Below, piece by piece: positions 44,975 to 54,432 of a stretch of DNA of 64,000 nucleotides; within the stretch, counting starts at the first letter, position 1; every line of letters starts with the position of its first letter. The notes below the pieces were generated by a model, which was given only the letters and a program-made list of their open reading frames with translations, did not search any database and had not been told where the DNA came from. A program made the position numbers and the translations under genes. Source of the DNA: JAXMBX01 sp046349635 (lineage in GTDB: Bacteria > Planctomycetota > Planctomycetia > Planctomycetales > Planctomycetaceae); assembly GCA_046349635.1 (NCBI GenBank), contig JAXMBX010000001.1, forward strand, positions 186,001-250,000. Direction: 5' to 3'.

Positions 44975-45157
44975 TCAGTCCGCCGATTCCATCTGCTTCT
45001 TCATGCGGGCCTCACACGCCGCGATCTCCTGCTCCAGCCGGCGCACCTCCTGCGGGTCGTCCATCTGCTTCTTGGCGCCGCTCAACTGCTGCTGCAACTG
45101 CGTCAGCTTCTTCTTTTCCAGGTCGATCTGCTTCTTCTGTTTCTTGTTGAGGTTCAT
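44975..45157 (-). CDS. Small Lys/Gln-rich coiled-coil protein
   Basis: A 60-residue cytosolic protein (MNLNKKQKKQIDLEKKKLTQ and on to MESAD) that reads as a continuous charged helix with heptad spacing. Recurrent as a hypothetical in planctomycetes, to my recollection. The open frame runs on upstream but without coding character. The stop is 3 bases from the next gene, so it is probably cotranscribed with the Tsr3/DTW-like and MOSC genes. Function unknown. Confidence 0.65.
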   Translation of the reverse strand: MNLNKKQKKQIDLEKKKLTQLQQQLSGAKKQMDDPQEVRRLEQEIAACEARMKKQMESAD

Positions 45158-45292
45158 GGCTGCATTCGATTCGTGTAAGTCCGCGAACGGCGTCAGAGGT
45201 CGGACTGGACAGGGCCAGCCGAGGCGGGGTTCGCCCCGGTCCTCTCCCGCGACACTCCCCGCCGGTTCCATTACAATGAGGATAAGATAATC

Positions 45293-45964
45293 GTGAACCC
45301 TTTCAAATCCGAACCACGCGCCCGTGCGATTCGTATGGATTCTCTGCTCCTCTGTGCGGAATGTTACACCTGGGTGCTCCCCGTCGGGGGGCATTGCCCG
45401 GATTGTCTCGCCGCTTTGAGCGCATCCACCGCCGATCCCACGCTGGAAGAACTCGGCCTGGTGATGGGGGAACTGCTGCATCCCATCGGCGAGGGGCGGG
45501 TGCTCCGCAAAGCCTACGATCTCCCCGGCACGCTGTACGTCACGACCGAAGGATTCTTCTTCGTCCCCCACGTCATTCAGGACGGAGTCGAGACCCAGGA
45601 GCGGATCACCCACGGATCTCTCTTCTGGAATATCTTGGCTTTGATCTTTCCCCCATTGCGCCTGTTTTTGTTTGCATTTCCGCGCAAGGTCAAGCAGGAG
45701 ATTCCCATTCAGACCTTCCATCCGCAGCAGCTTCTTCCCGAGGACAGTCACTTGCTGCCGCAACTTCTGATGGATCATCCCGGTGCCTTTTTCCTGCCTC
45801 GTTCCAAAATTCAGTCGATCGAGGAACGCCGCGGGATCTGGTGGATCGACCGCCCGCGTGGCCGCACCCTCCTCATTCAACCCGATTCGAAGGACAGACA
45901 GTTCCAGGTCCGCATGAACGAGCTCCGCCATACCCGCGACTGGCGGGTGGCCATCTCCTGGTGA
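45293..45964 (+). CDS. Zinc-ribbon hypothetical protein
   Basis: A 223-residue protein from a GTG; an in-frame ATG at 45335 (MDSLLLCAECYTWV) is an alternative. The N-terminus has CAEC and CPDC, a probable treble-clef or zinc ribbon (LLCAECYTWVLPVGGHCPDCLAAL). The middle has a hydrophobic patch (SLFWNILALIFPPLRLFLFAF) that may touch the membrane; the C-terminal part (FFLPRSKIQSIEERRGIWWI) recalls PH-like domains. Divergent from the coiled-coil gene and 24 bases upstream of the methyltransferase gene. Function unknown. Confidence 0.65.
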   Translation: MNPFKSEPRARAIRMDSLLLCAECYTWVLPVGGHCPDCLAALSASTADPTLEELGLVMGELLHPIGEGRVLRKAYDLPGTLYVTTEGFFFVPHVIQDGVETQERITHGSLFWNILALIFPPLRLFLFAFPRKVKQEIPIQTFHPQQLLPEDSHLLPQLLMDHPGAFFLPRSKIQSIEERRGIWWIDRPRGRTLLIQPDSKDRQFQVRMNELRHTRDWRVAISW

Positions 45965-45988
45965 TTCTCAGCACGAAATTTCCCGCTC

Positions 45989-47187
45989 ATGACTTCCTCT
46001 TCGTTGGATTCCGTTCAGCTTCGAGCCTGGTTGGCTGATCTCTTTGAGTCACTGGATTTTTCCCGGTTCTCGCTGACTCAGCCCGCGCCGGAGGCCGCGG
46101 CTCAAAAAGTGACCGGTCGCCGAATCCTCCTCAAGGAGAAGCCCGTCATTCAGCTAGCCTCTCGCGTGGGAACCCAGGAGCATCACCGGAATCTGGATGC
46201 CGGTTCCGCCGCACTTGAAGTGACGCGACTCTTGGAAACGGATTTCCAAAGGCTCAATCTCTTCACCCGCGAAGCGGACTACAGCGTCAAGCGGCTCTCT
46301 CCCGGCAAGTTCCAGTCTCTCCGCTCCAAACCCTCGCAGTCGGTCGCCGTCCCGGAAGAGTCTCACAATCGCGGCAAACAGTATCTCATTCCCGAGGGAA
46401 CGCCCGTACCGTTCCTGATCGAAATGGGGGTCATGAATGCACAGGGCAAAGTCCTCGCCGCCAAGTCCCACAAGTTTCGGCAGATCAATCGCTTTCTCGA
46501 AATGGTGGACGACATTGTCCCCCGGCTTCCGAAAGATCGTCCTTTGCGCGTCGTCGATTTCGGGGCGGGGAAAAGCTATCTCACCTTCGCCGTGCATCAT
46601 CTGCTGACGGCGTTACGCGGCCTTTCTGTCCACACGACCGCACTCGACCGCAATGCCCAGGTGATCGAGCATTGCCGTCGGACGGCGGAGCGGATCGGCT
46701 GCAGCGGTCTCGACTTTCACGCGGGAGAAATCCGGGACTTTCTCCCTCCGGGGAAATCGACCTGGTAATTTCGCTGCATGCTTGCGACACCGCCACCGAT
46801 GACGTCCTCGCTCAGGCGGTGCAGGGGAGAGTCCCCGTCATTCTTTCCGCCCCCTGTTGTCAGCACGAACTCGCCCCGCAACTGGACAATCCCTCGCTCA
46901 CAGGTCTCTTGCGTCACGGCCTCCTGCGGGAGCGTTTCGGAGCCATGCTCACCGATGCCCTGCGGGCCGCCGCTTTGGAAGTCTGTGGCTATCAGACCCA
47001 ACTGCTGGAATTCATCGACCTGGAGCACACCCCCAAGAATCTTTTGATCCGCGCCCTGCATCGCGAACACCCGGAGCAGGGTAGGGAAGAGCGAATCGCC
47101 CAGTACCGCGCCCTGCGTGACGCCGCCGGGATCAAAACATTTCACCTCGAACAGATCCTCACCACCGCCGGCCTGTGGCCGGTCTGA
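45989..47187 (+). pseudogene. SAM-dependent methyltransferase (Methyltransf_32-like), single frameshift
   Basis: The first frame (45989-46768) gives an N-terminal domain followed by motif I (LRVVDFGAGKSYLTFAVHHLL) and ALDRNAQVIEHCRRTAERIG. It stops shortly after the G-run 46752-46755, where four G stand for an expected five. The other frame continues directly with GEIDLVISLHACDTATDDVLAQAV, then VILSAPCCQHEL and ends at TGA 47187. The restored protein is about 399 residues, in line with cytosolic methyltransferases of this family, some of which act on RNA or proteins. Target unknown. Confidence 0.88.
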
Positions 47188-47199
47188 GTCGCAGCGTTC

Positions 47200-50100
47200 C
47201 TATTTCTCTTCACTTTTCGCGGGTGTTTTTTTGTCTGTCGTCGTGCCACGCCGTTTCGACAGGCTCTTCGTGTACGACTGGTACACTTCCCGATACTCGG
47301 CGGGGATCTGGACATTCCGCGCCCCCTCGTTGTTTCGGGTCACGCGCGTGCTGGCGCTCTTCCGTTTCTCGGAGTTTCCTTCCAGCTTGAGCGCGTCGAG
47401 CGTGGCGGTGAATTGACGGCGACGTTGCTCCGCCTTGGGATCCTGCACGTCCTCATACTCCTGCAGTTCCTTCTCCATCCGGGAAACGAACTGTTTCAGA
47501 TCGTCCTCCGTCCACCCGAGATCCTTCAGCAATTGCTGGTCGATCTTGCCTCGGTCCATATCGTTCTTGAGCTTCTTCAGGACCAGGTTGGTCGCTTCCT
47601 TGGCATGTTCCAGCTTGACCGGGTCAGGTGTTCCATCCGGTGTCGTCGCATCCGACCCGGAACCGGCCTGATTCCCCTGTCCCTCACCGCCACCACCTCC
47701 ATTCTGGGTGTGCTGCGGTCCCTCTTTTGCATCCTTGGTGTTCTTCGAATCCTTCCCTCCCCCCTTGCTTCCCTGCGGGGAGGTGTCTCCCTGGGGCTGG
47801 TCCGGATTCTGCGGATCAGGCTTCTCAGCCTCTTCTTTCTCGGGTTTTTGCGACTGGGGTTTCTCCGCCTGCGGTCCTCCCGTCGGATTCGATTTCGGAT
47901 CGGACTTGGAGTTCCCCGGCGTCTGCTTCTGCTTCGCTTGCCCCTCTCCTGGCGCCGGGCGTCCCTTCTCCGATTCGCCTCCCCCTTCACCCGGCTTATC
48001 GGTCCCCGGTCCCTTTGTTTCCGACTTGGCCCCCTTCGGCTCGCCACCCGGTTGCGCAGCGCCCCCTTCTTCGCTCGGACCCATCGGCGAACCCTCGTCC
48101 TTCATCGGAGGTTTTGCTTCAGCCCCCTTCGGTTTCTGGGCATCCGCTTTCGGCTTCGCTCCCCCTCCACCCTCCGGCGGACTCTTCCCAGGTTTTTCGC
48201 CCTCTTTCGGCTGACCCGGCTTCCCGGGCTCTCCGGATTTGTCGTCCGGCTTGTCACTCTCCTGTTGTTTTTCGTCCTTAGGCGGCTTCTTCTCTGCGGA
48301 GGGAGTCCCCTTGTTCTTCTGCCCGGTCCCTGCCTTGGGTGATTGCGTGGGATCTTGCTGAGGACTTTTGCTTTTAAATTCGACGTCGGAAGGCATCGGA
48401 GACATCGGCTCCTCCGGTTCCTTTGGCATCGGCGGATTCTTCGGATTCGTCGGGGGCAGTTCCTCTACGGTCTTATTCTTGGGGTCCTTGACCGGAGGAT
48501 TGTTCGGCTGTTTCTCCGGCATCGATTTCGGTGGAGTTTCCCCTCCCGTCTGCTCTGGCTTCTGATCCCCCGCTTCTTTCTTCACGGACGGATTGTCTGC
48601 AGCTTTCTTCTCCGCGGCAGATTTTCCATCCGGAGATTTGTTTTTCTGATCCGGATCTTTCTGCGCCGCTTTATTCTTCGCAGCGTCCTGCTTGGCTGCA
48701 TCTTTTTGAGCCGGGTCTTTCTGTTTCGCGGCCCCCGGATCCTTCATCGCTTTGGAGTCCGGGTTATCCTTTCCCCCCTGGGATTCTTTCCCGTCCGGCG
48801 CTCCCTGTTGTTCGCTCGGTTTTTCCGGAGACTCTCCCGCCTGCTCCGTTGCGTTCTGTTTCGAGCCTTGCTGCGGTTGCGATTTGGAGTTCTTCCCGTC
48901 CGGAAACTTGGCCCCTTGCTTCTCCGCTCCCTGCTTCGGGTTTTTCTCGCCCGTTTCTTTCTGATCCGGCTTGGTCCCTTGCTGTGTCTTGTCGGCAGGC
49001 GAAGTCTCAGGATCAGACTTCGATTTCTCCGCCTCCTCTTTTTCAACCTGAGACTTGTCTCCCTGGGGATGACCATCTTGCGGCTTGGAATTCGGGGAGT
49101 TCGAATTCTTGCCGCCGGAATTTTTCGTGCTCGATTTCCCCTGGCTCGGATCGGACTTTTTCTCCCCCGGGTTTTGTGACGGCTTGTTATCCATCCCCTT
49201 TGCGTCCGGCGATTCCGTCTCAGCCTGCTTCTTCTTCGCCGTTTCTTCCGTGCTCTTGTTCGGAGTTTTGCTCGTCTCCGGATTCTGCTTGGATGCGCCG
49301 GTATTCTTGGAGGAATCCTTCGCCGTCCCCTGCTGATTCTTCGGAGAGTCTCCCTTCTGGGGATCTCCGGTCATTTTCTCGGGGGACTCCGATTTTGTAT
49401 CAGGGGGATTCTGCTCTTTCCCCTGCGGGTTTTGATCACTGCGGGTTTTCTCGGTCGTCTTGCCCGGACTTCCCGCCTGCTGGGACTTGTTCTCCTTCAT
49501 CGTGGAGGAATCGGTCGGCTTCATCCGGTCGTTTGGCTTCTGATCGTCGGAAGCAGAGTTGTCCGGTGAGGAACCCGCCGTCTCCTGGTTTTTCCCTCCC
49601 CCTTGTTCCTGGGACTTTCCGCCCCCCTGTTGCGATCCCTTCTTTCCGTCTTCCCCCTTCGAGGAATTCCCCGACTGTTGTGACCGCTGCTGTTGTTCCT
49701 GGCGGTCCAGCAATCGCTGCAGCGCCTGCTGATCGTCCGCCTTGGGAGGCTGTTGCGGGGACCTGTTTCCCTGCTGCGGTTTGGACTCCTGGGATTCTCC
49801 CCCCGGTTGCGGTTGTTGTTGCTCCGCAGGTTGTTTCTGTTGCTCCGCGTTCTTCTCCGGCGGAGTCTTCTGCTGAGCGTCGGATGTCCGATTCCCCTCC
49901 GGCGAGCGTTCCGGATTCTCTTCCCGGTCGGCGGGTTCCCGCCCCTGGGCCGCACGATTTTCGACGTTATTTTCTTCGGCGGCGTTCGGAGTTCCTTCCT
50001 CTCGCTTCTGGTCGCCGCTTCCTCCGGTTTGCGGCTCGTCCGGTGTTCCGTTTTCTCCCTCCGGCGTGCCGTTCTCCTCGCCCCCTTCCTTCCGTGCTTC

Positions 50101-51780
50101 CGCCTGCAGCTTGTCCTGTTGCGCCTCATCCTGTTTTCGCTGCTGAACCGCCTGTCGATCTTCCACCGGAGCGGTGATCTTCACCATCAGGCGGGGCGTG
50201 TTCTTCCGGTTTGCCAGGGGTTGATGCGTATCCCCAGCCTCGATCCAGAAGTGCATCTCATCCCCCGGCTGCAGGTGTCCCAGTTTCACCTTCCGCAGCG
50301 ACCACACATACCGCCCCTCATACCGCGGCTGGTTCCCTTCAAAAATCTGGTCCTGGAAGACCTCCTTGCCGTTCTGCTCCGCCCGTAATGTCAGGTACCG
50401 CAGCCCGAAGTCGGGATCGCGCGCCTTGATCAACAGCGGAATCATCGCATTCGCGGGGCGTTCCAGATCGCCGGTGGGATGCACCAGCGTCACTTCCGGC
50501 GCCTGGTCGGGACGCAGCTTCACCGTGTATTCCGTCGGTTCCGGATCGCTTTGCCGATCCGCCGTCATGCATTCGATGTGGTAATACCGGAAGTAGTTGC
50601 CATCGCTTCGGATCTCCAGCGGAAACTCTCCCGTCAGCACGGTTCCTTTCTCGACGTTCAGCGCGACCGCCTCGATCCGTCCCTGTCCCCCACTCTGGTC
50701 CGAACGAACCAGTTGCGCCGACTGCACGGGGATATTCGTCACCGCCCGCAACTTTGCCTTTGCTCCGTCCCAGGTGTTGATGTTCCCTTCCGATTGTTCC
50801 TGGGGAGGGAGTTTCATGTAGCGGGGGAACTCCAGCCGGATCGACTCAACCTTCGCCGAGGGGGGCTGCGACACCGTGACCCGGTAATTACGTGTCCGCG
50901 CATCGCCGGCAGTGACAAAGTAAGTCAGGCTCTGCAACAACCCGCGTCCCTGGTCTCCCGCCAGTTGGGCGGTATAGCGCTGGAATTCGCTGTCTTCACG
51001 CTGCATTTCCACCGGCTGCTCGACATATTTCTTGTCGTCGGTTGTGTAGAACAACCGCACGTTCGCCGGAGGCTTTCCCTTCAGTTCGACTCTCACGTCG
51101 ACGATGGACCGCGCCGCCACCTGCGCGTCTCCCGGTTGCACCTGGGAAATGCTCGTCTGCGTAGCGACGGGTGTCCCCAGCCCAGGCAACAACAACCGCT
51201 CCACCGACACCAGCGGATTCTTCGGCGACAGCAGCAGGTACCCGCAGCAGATCGTGACGATCGCCAGCAGGATGCTCCCTGAACGGACAAGAGGACGATG
51301 GTCGATCACCTGCTCGGAGTCCAACTGAGTCAGCTTGAGCGCTGCCCGCTTCTCCATCGAGCGGCGGATCGTCGGGCTGATCGGACGTTCCGCCTGCTGC
51401 AGGTCGACGAGCGTCAGCAGATTATTCTTCAACTCCGGGTCTGCCGATTCGATCATCCGCGCCACGAACAACGCGTTGACCGACTTCATGGAGGGGACAA
51501 GGATTTTGAGCGTCAGCCAAGTTCCCACCAGCCCGATCAGACCCAGCAACAGAACCCATCGCGCGGCCAGACTGAACCCCTGCGGAAACAGCCATTGATC
51601 GCACAGCACAAACACCAGCAGATAGGCCAGCGACATCGCGAGCAGCGCCGTGCTGGAGGTCAGCAGGTCGGTCCCCTTGACCCCCGTTTGCGTCTTGTGC
51701 AGACGAAAGTCGATGTATTCGTCAAAGTCAGCGTATTGTTCCGGTAAACCGGAACTCTGATCTTTGGTTGACGATGCCAT
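47200..51780 (-). CDS. Very large DUF4175-like membrane protein with a long low-complexity region
   Basis: A 1526-residue protein. The N-terminal third has transmembrane helices at about residues 40-62, 73-97 and 168-190 and then a periplasm-type region (RSIVDVRVELKGKPPANVRLFYTTDD, LRPDQAPEVTLVHPTGDLERP) as in planctomycete/bacteroidete DUF4175-type proteins. From about 555 to 1390 the sequence is low-complexity and built of K, S, P, Q, E, G and D (repeating patterns such as KSPDGKSAAEKK), predicted disordered. A folded C-terminal domain (about 1400-1526; LKNDMDRGKIDQQLLKDLGWTEDDLKQFVSRMEKEL) ends it. It is the last gene of an operon with two vWA proteins. Confidence 0.8.
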   Translation of the reverse strand: MASSTKDQSSGLPEQYADFDEYIDFRLHKTQTGVKGTDLLTSSTALLAMSLAYLLVFVLCDQWLFPQGFSLAARWVLLLGLIGLVGTWLTLKILVPSMKSVNALFVARMIESADPELKNNLLTLVDLQQAERPISPTIRRSMEKRAALKLTQLDSEQVIDHRPLVRSGSILLAIVTICCGYLLLSPKNPLVSVERLLLPGLGTPVATQTSISQVQPGDAQVAARSIVDVRVELKGKPPANVRLFYTTDDKKYVEQPVEMQREDSEFQRYTAQLAGDQGRGLLQSLTYFVTAGDARTRNYRVTVSQPPSAKVESIRLEFPRYMKLPPQEQSEGNINTWDGAKAKLRAVTNIPVQSAQLVRSDQSGGQGRIEAVALNVEKGTVLTGEFPLEIRSDGNYFRYYHIECMTADRQSDPEPTEYTVKLRPDQAPEVTLVHPTGDLERPANAMIPLLIKARDPDFGLRYLTLRAEQNGKEVFQDQIFEGNQPRYEGRYVWSLRKVKLGHLQPGDEMHFWIEAGDTHQPLANRKNTPRLMVKITAPVEDRQAVQQRKQDEAQQDKLQAEARKEGGEENGTPEGENGTPDEPQTGGSGDQKREEGTPNAAEENNVENRAAQGREPADREENPERSPEGNRTSDAQQKTPPEKNAEQQKQPAEQQQPQPGGESQESKPQQGNRSPQQPPKADDQQALQRLLDRQEQQQRSQQSGNSSKGEDGKKGSQQGGGKSQEQGGGKNQETAGSSPDNSASDDQKPNDRMKPTDSSTMKENKSQQAGSPGKTTEKTRSDQNPQGKEQNPPDTKSESPEKMTGDPQKGDSPKNQQGTAKDSSKNTGASKQNPETSKTPNKSTEETAKKKQAETESPDAKGMDNKPSQNPGEKKSDPSQGKSSTKNSGGKNSNSPNSKPQDGHPQGDKSQVEKEEAEKSKSDPETSPADKTQQGTKPDQKETGEKNPKQGAEKQGAKFPDGKNSKSQPQQGSKQNATEQAGESPEKPSEQQGAPDGKESQGGKDNPDSKAMKDPGAAKQKDPAQKDAAKQDAAKNKAAQKDPDQKNKSPDGKSAAEKKAADNPSVKKEAGDQKPEQTGGETPPKSMPEKQPNNPPVKDPKNKTVEELPPTNPKNPPMPKEPEEPMSPMPSDVEFKSKSPQQDPTQSPKAGTGQKNKGTPSAEKKPPKDEKQQESDKPDDKSGEPGKPGQPKEGEKPGKSPPEGGGGAKPKADAQKPKGAEAKPPMKDEGSPMGPSEEGGAAQPGGEPKGAKSETKGPGTDKPGEGGGESEKGRPAPGEGQAKQKQTPGNSKSDPKSNPTGGPQAEKPQSQKPEKEEAEKPDPQNPDQPQGDTSPQGSKGGGKDSKNTKDAKEGPQHTQNGGGGGEGQGNQAGSGSDATTPDGTPDPVKLEHAKEATNLVLKKLKNDMDRGKIDQQLLKDLGWTEDDLKQFVSRMEKELQEYEDVQDPKAEQRRRQFTATLDALKLEGNSEKRKSASTRVTRNNEGARNVQIPAEYREVYQSYTKSLSKRRGTTTDKKTPAKSEEK

Positions 51781-51941
51781 CCCTTAAAACTCCCGCGAAT
51801 TGAATTCCAACGGTCTCCGAGGAGCTGTCGCACCCTGATTATATGCCGTTGTCCCGATGGCGGGCGACACTCCAGTCTCTATCGACGCTTTCACGACCCG
51901 GAAAGTTCCTTCCCCGTCTCTTTCTGACATTCCGGAAGGCG

Positions 51942-54419
51942 TTACACCAACCCCTTCCATTTGCGGTAACACCATTCACAACTGAGGATTGCAACAAACG
52001 CCAGGATCACCGCCGCGTTGTCCCACAGCGGAATCGTCGTGATCTGCTGCACTTGGGGAGTCAGCCCCCGCTTGGCGAGGGACGCCAGAAAATCGTTCAT
52101 CTGTTCCGCCCGCAACGCCTGTCCGCCGCTCACCTGGGCAATCTCATCCATCAAGGCGGGATCGGCCACGGGATTGGTCAATTCCAGGTCTTCTTCATAA
52201 ACCAGGAACCGGGCCTGCACCCCCAGCCCCTGTTTCTGGCCGTTGACCACCCGTTGGACTTTCAGCGTGTAGTCCCCCGGTGCGAGCGTCTCCGCGAACT
52301 TGCCGCTGAAGTCCCGTCCTTCCGTTGTGATCGGGACGGAGGCCCCCGCCAGTTGCGGTCCATTGATCTCCGCCGCAAACTTCGCATCCCGGACCGGATT
52401 CCCCTGGGGATCGCGCGCGCCGCAGGTGAACGTCAACGCCTGTCCCATCCGGATCCGCCGTTCATCCATCTTCACCCAGACATTGTCGTCTCCCTGGGTC
52501 TCTTTGTGTGCCAGCCACAGGACCACCTGCCTCCAGAATTGTTGATGCTCCTGCTCGAAACCTTTGGAGTACCACAACCACGTCGTATCTCCGGCGAACG
52601 CCGCCACGCGCCCCCGGTCGTAATCCTGCACGACCAGCAGCGGTTCCCCTTGCGGATTCTCGGCCAGTTTCTGCGCCACCGGCTTCAACGCCCCGAATCT
52701 GTTCGCACCCATCAGCTTCGGCAGCGATTGCCAATGCTTCAGATTCTGGTCGCCACTCTCCAGACGCATGATGAAATGCTGCACCCCCAGCCGCGTCGGC
52801 TGCATCTGGATTTCCCCTTTGACCTCCCCGTTCTCTCGCGCCTGCGCGGGGAGATCGATCGGCAACACATCCGCCAGCGGAGTCTTTCCATATCCCCCCG
52901 CACCAAACGACTGTCTCCCTCCCAGCATCAGCAGCCCCGCACCGTTTTCCACCGCTCGCGCCAGCAGCCGCAAGGCATCCGCCCGGCTCCCTGCCACCTT
53001 GAACACTTCTGCCGGCAGGTCGCCGATGATGTACACGTCGTACTGCCCGGGGCGAAACCAGTTCGGGTCCAAAGGGGTGGAGTTCACCTTGCGACCTATC
53101 CGAATCGGCTTGAAGTCGATCTGAATGTCCGGCGACTCGTCGATTCTGCGGAGGTATTGCTGTTCCCACCAGCCCGCCTTGTCGAAGAACAGAACGTTCA
53201 CGCCTCCCTTGAGGACCGTCAGATAGGTCAACTGTCGGTTGTTGGTCGTGATCAATTCCCCATCCAACGGGACGATCTCCAGCCCGACCTTATATTCTCC
53301 CGGAACCTGGGGGGTGAAACTGAGCTCAACCGGATGCACATCGTCGGCCGTCTTGGGTTGCCACTGCACGGGCTCTCCCGTCACCTGCAGCGTCGGCCCT
53401 TCGAGGCCATTGGCTGCCGTCCCCGGCTGCTGGACTAACAATCGAATCGTGATCCCGCGCCCCGCGGCCCCTTGCGCCCGCACGTTCGCGCGCACGACCG
53501 CCTGATTCTTGACGAACACCGTCGGACTGGTCTGCAGGTTCTCCAGCGCCACGTCCACCGATGTCCCCTCGATCTGCGAGGCCCCCAGCGTGACGGTATT
53601 TATGGGAAACTGCTGTTCTCCCAGCAAGCGGGCCGCGCGCCTGGGATCTTCATTGATCGGGGGAAGCGCCCGCTGGGCCCCGTCGCTGATCAGGAGTCCC
53701 CCCGCAATTTTTTTCCCCTGCCCGCGCAGCCGCAGTTGTTCCAGCGCATGTCCGATCCCGGTCTGTTGAGCAGTGGGGACAGAACTCGGCTGCTCTGCCA
53801 CCGTCAGCTTCTCCCCGAATTCCAGGAACTCGATCGTCCCCTGTTTCTTCAACTGCTCGAACAGCTTCGCCGCATCATCCAGCAGCTTTGTCTGCGTCTC
53901 ATACCGGCTTCGCCCGCCGGACGTATCCTTGGTCCCCATGCTCCGACTGACGTCCGTCACGACGTAAAACACCGCCGATTGCTTGTCCTGTCGCGTCCAC
54001 TGGATTCCCGGCTTCATCATCCCGAAGATCAGCACTCCGGCTGCCATGTATCGCAGGCCGATCAACATCCGCCGTGCGAGCCGCGGCATGTGACGCACCC
54101 GGTCCGGATAGGTCGTCGCCACCAGGATCAACAACCCGGCACTGATCCCGAACACCCACTCCCACGACCACATGGGGGTCAGGATCACCCCCACCTCGGG
54201 AGGGACTCCCGGCAGGTGGGTCAGGAGCCAGTTCCCCGCGCACCACACCACCCCCAGCCCGCCGATGATCAGGCACGCTGTTCCCGTCAGGTTCCGCCAC
54301 GCCGGCTGGCGCCGCTTTACAATCCAGCCGATGACCACCAGCGCGCACGCCAATCCCACCCGCACGAGCAATTCCCGTCCGGTCAATGGAATCAACGTCT
54401 CCGCCAATAAGCCTGTCAT
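51942..54419 (-). CDS. vWA and glutamine-amidotransferase-like membrane protein
   Basis: An 825-residue protein with N-terminal transmembrane helices (about residues 12-33, 41-60, 70-105), then a von Willebrand A domain with the MIDAS motif DVSRSMG (D-x-S-x-S) in VFYVVTDVSRSMG. A class-I glutamine amidotransferase-like domain follows (YDVYIIGDLPAEVF, GAGLLMLGGRQSFGAGGYGKTPLADVLP) and a final transmembrane helix near 795-815. Matches COG-type proteins found downstream of BatA/MoxR operons. 13 bases after the BatA-like gene; 161 bases before the large DUF4175-like gene. Exact role unknown, probably an envelope chaperone or complex scaffold. Confidence 0.85.
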   Translation of the reverse strand: MTGLLAETLIPLTGRELLVRVGLACALVVIGWIVKRRQPAWRNLTGTACLIIGGLGVVWCAGNWLLTHLPGVPPEVGVILTPMWSWEWVFGISAGLLILVATTYPDRVRHMPRLARRMLIGLRYMAAGVLIFGMMKPGIQWTRQDKQSAVFYVVTDVSRSMGTKDTSGGRSRYETQTKLLDDAAKLFEQLKKQGTIEFLEFGEKLTVAEQPSSVPTAQQTGIGHALEQLRLRGQGKKIAGGLLISDGAQRALPPINEDPRRAARLLGEQQFPINTVTLGASQIEGTSVDVALENLQTSPTVFVKNQAVVRANVRAQGAAGRGITIRLLVQQPGTAANGLEGPTLQVTGEPVQWQPKTADDVHPVELSFTPQVPGEYKVGLEIVPLDGELITTNNRQLTYLTVLKGGVNVLFFDKAGWWEQQYLRRIDESPDIQIDFKPIRIGRKVNSTPLDPNWFRPGQYDVYIIGDLPAEVFKVAGSRADALRLLARAVENGAGLLMLGGRQSFGAGGYGKTPLADVLPIDLPAQARENGEVKGEIQMQPTRLGVQHFIMRLESGDQNLKHWQSLPKLMGANRFGALKPVAQKLAENPQGEPLLVVQDYDRGRVAAFAGDTTWLWYSKGFEQEHQQFWRQVVLWLAHKETQGDDNVWVKMDERRIRMGQALTFTCGARDPQGNPVRDAKFAAEINGPQLAGASVPITTEGRDFSGKFAETLAPGDYTLKVQRVVNGQKQGLGVQARFLVYEEDLELTNPVADPALMDEIAQVSGGQALRAEQMNDFLASLAKRGLTPQVQQITTIPLWDNAAVILAFVAILSCEWCYRKWKGLV

Positions 54420-54432
54420 CGAGCCTCACTCA

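Noticed and set aside
48531..50177. 548-codon plus-strand open frame inside the DUF4175-like gene
   Set aside because: Shadow of the Lys/Ser/Pro-rich coding region; Ser/Pro/Leu-rich with no start context or domain.
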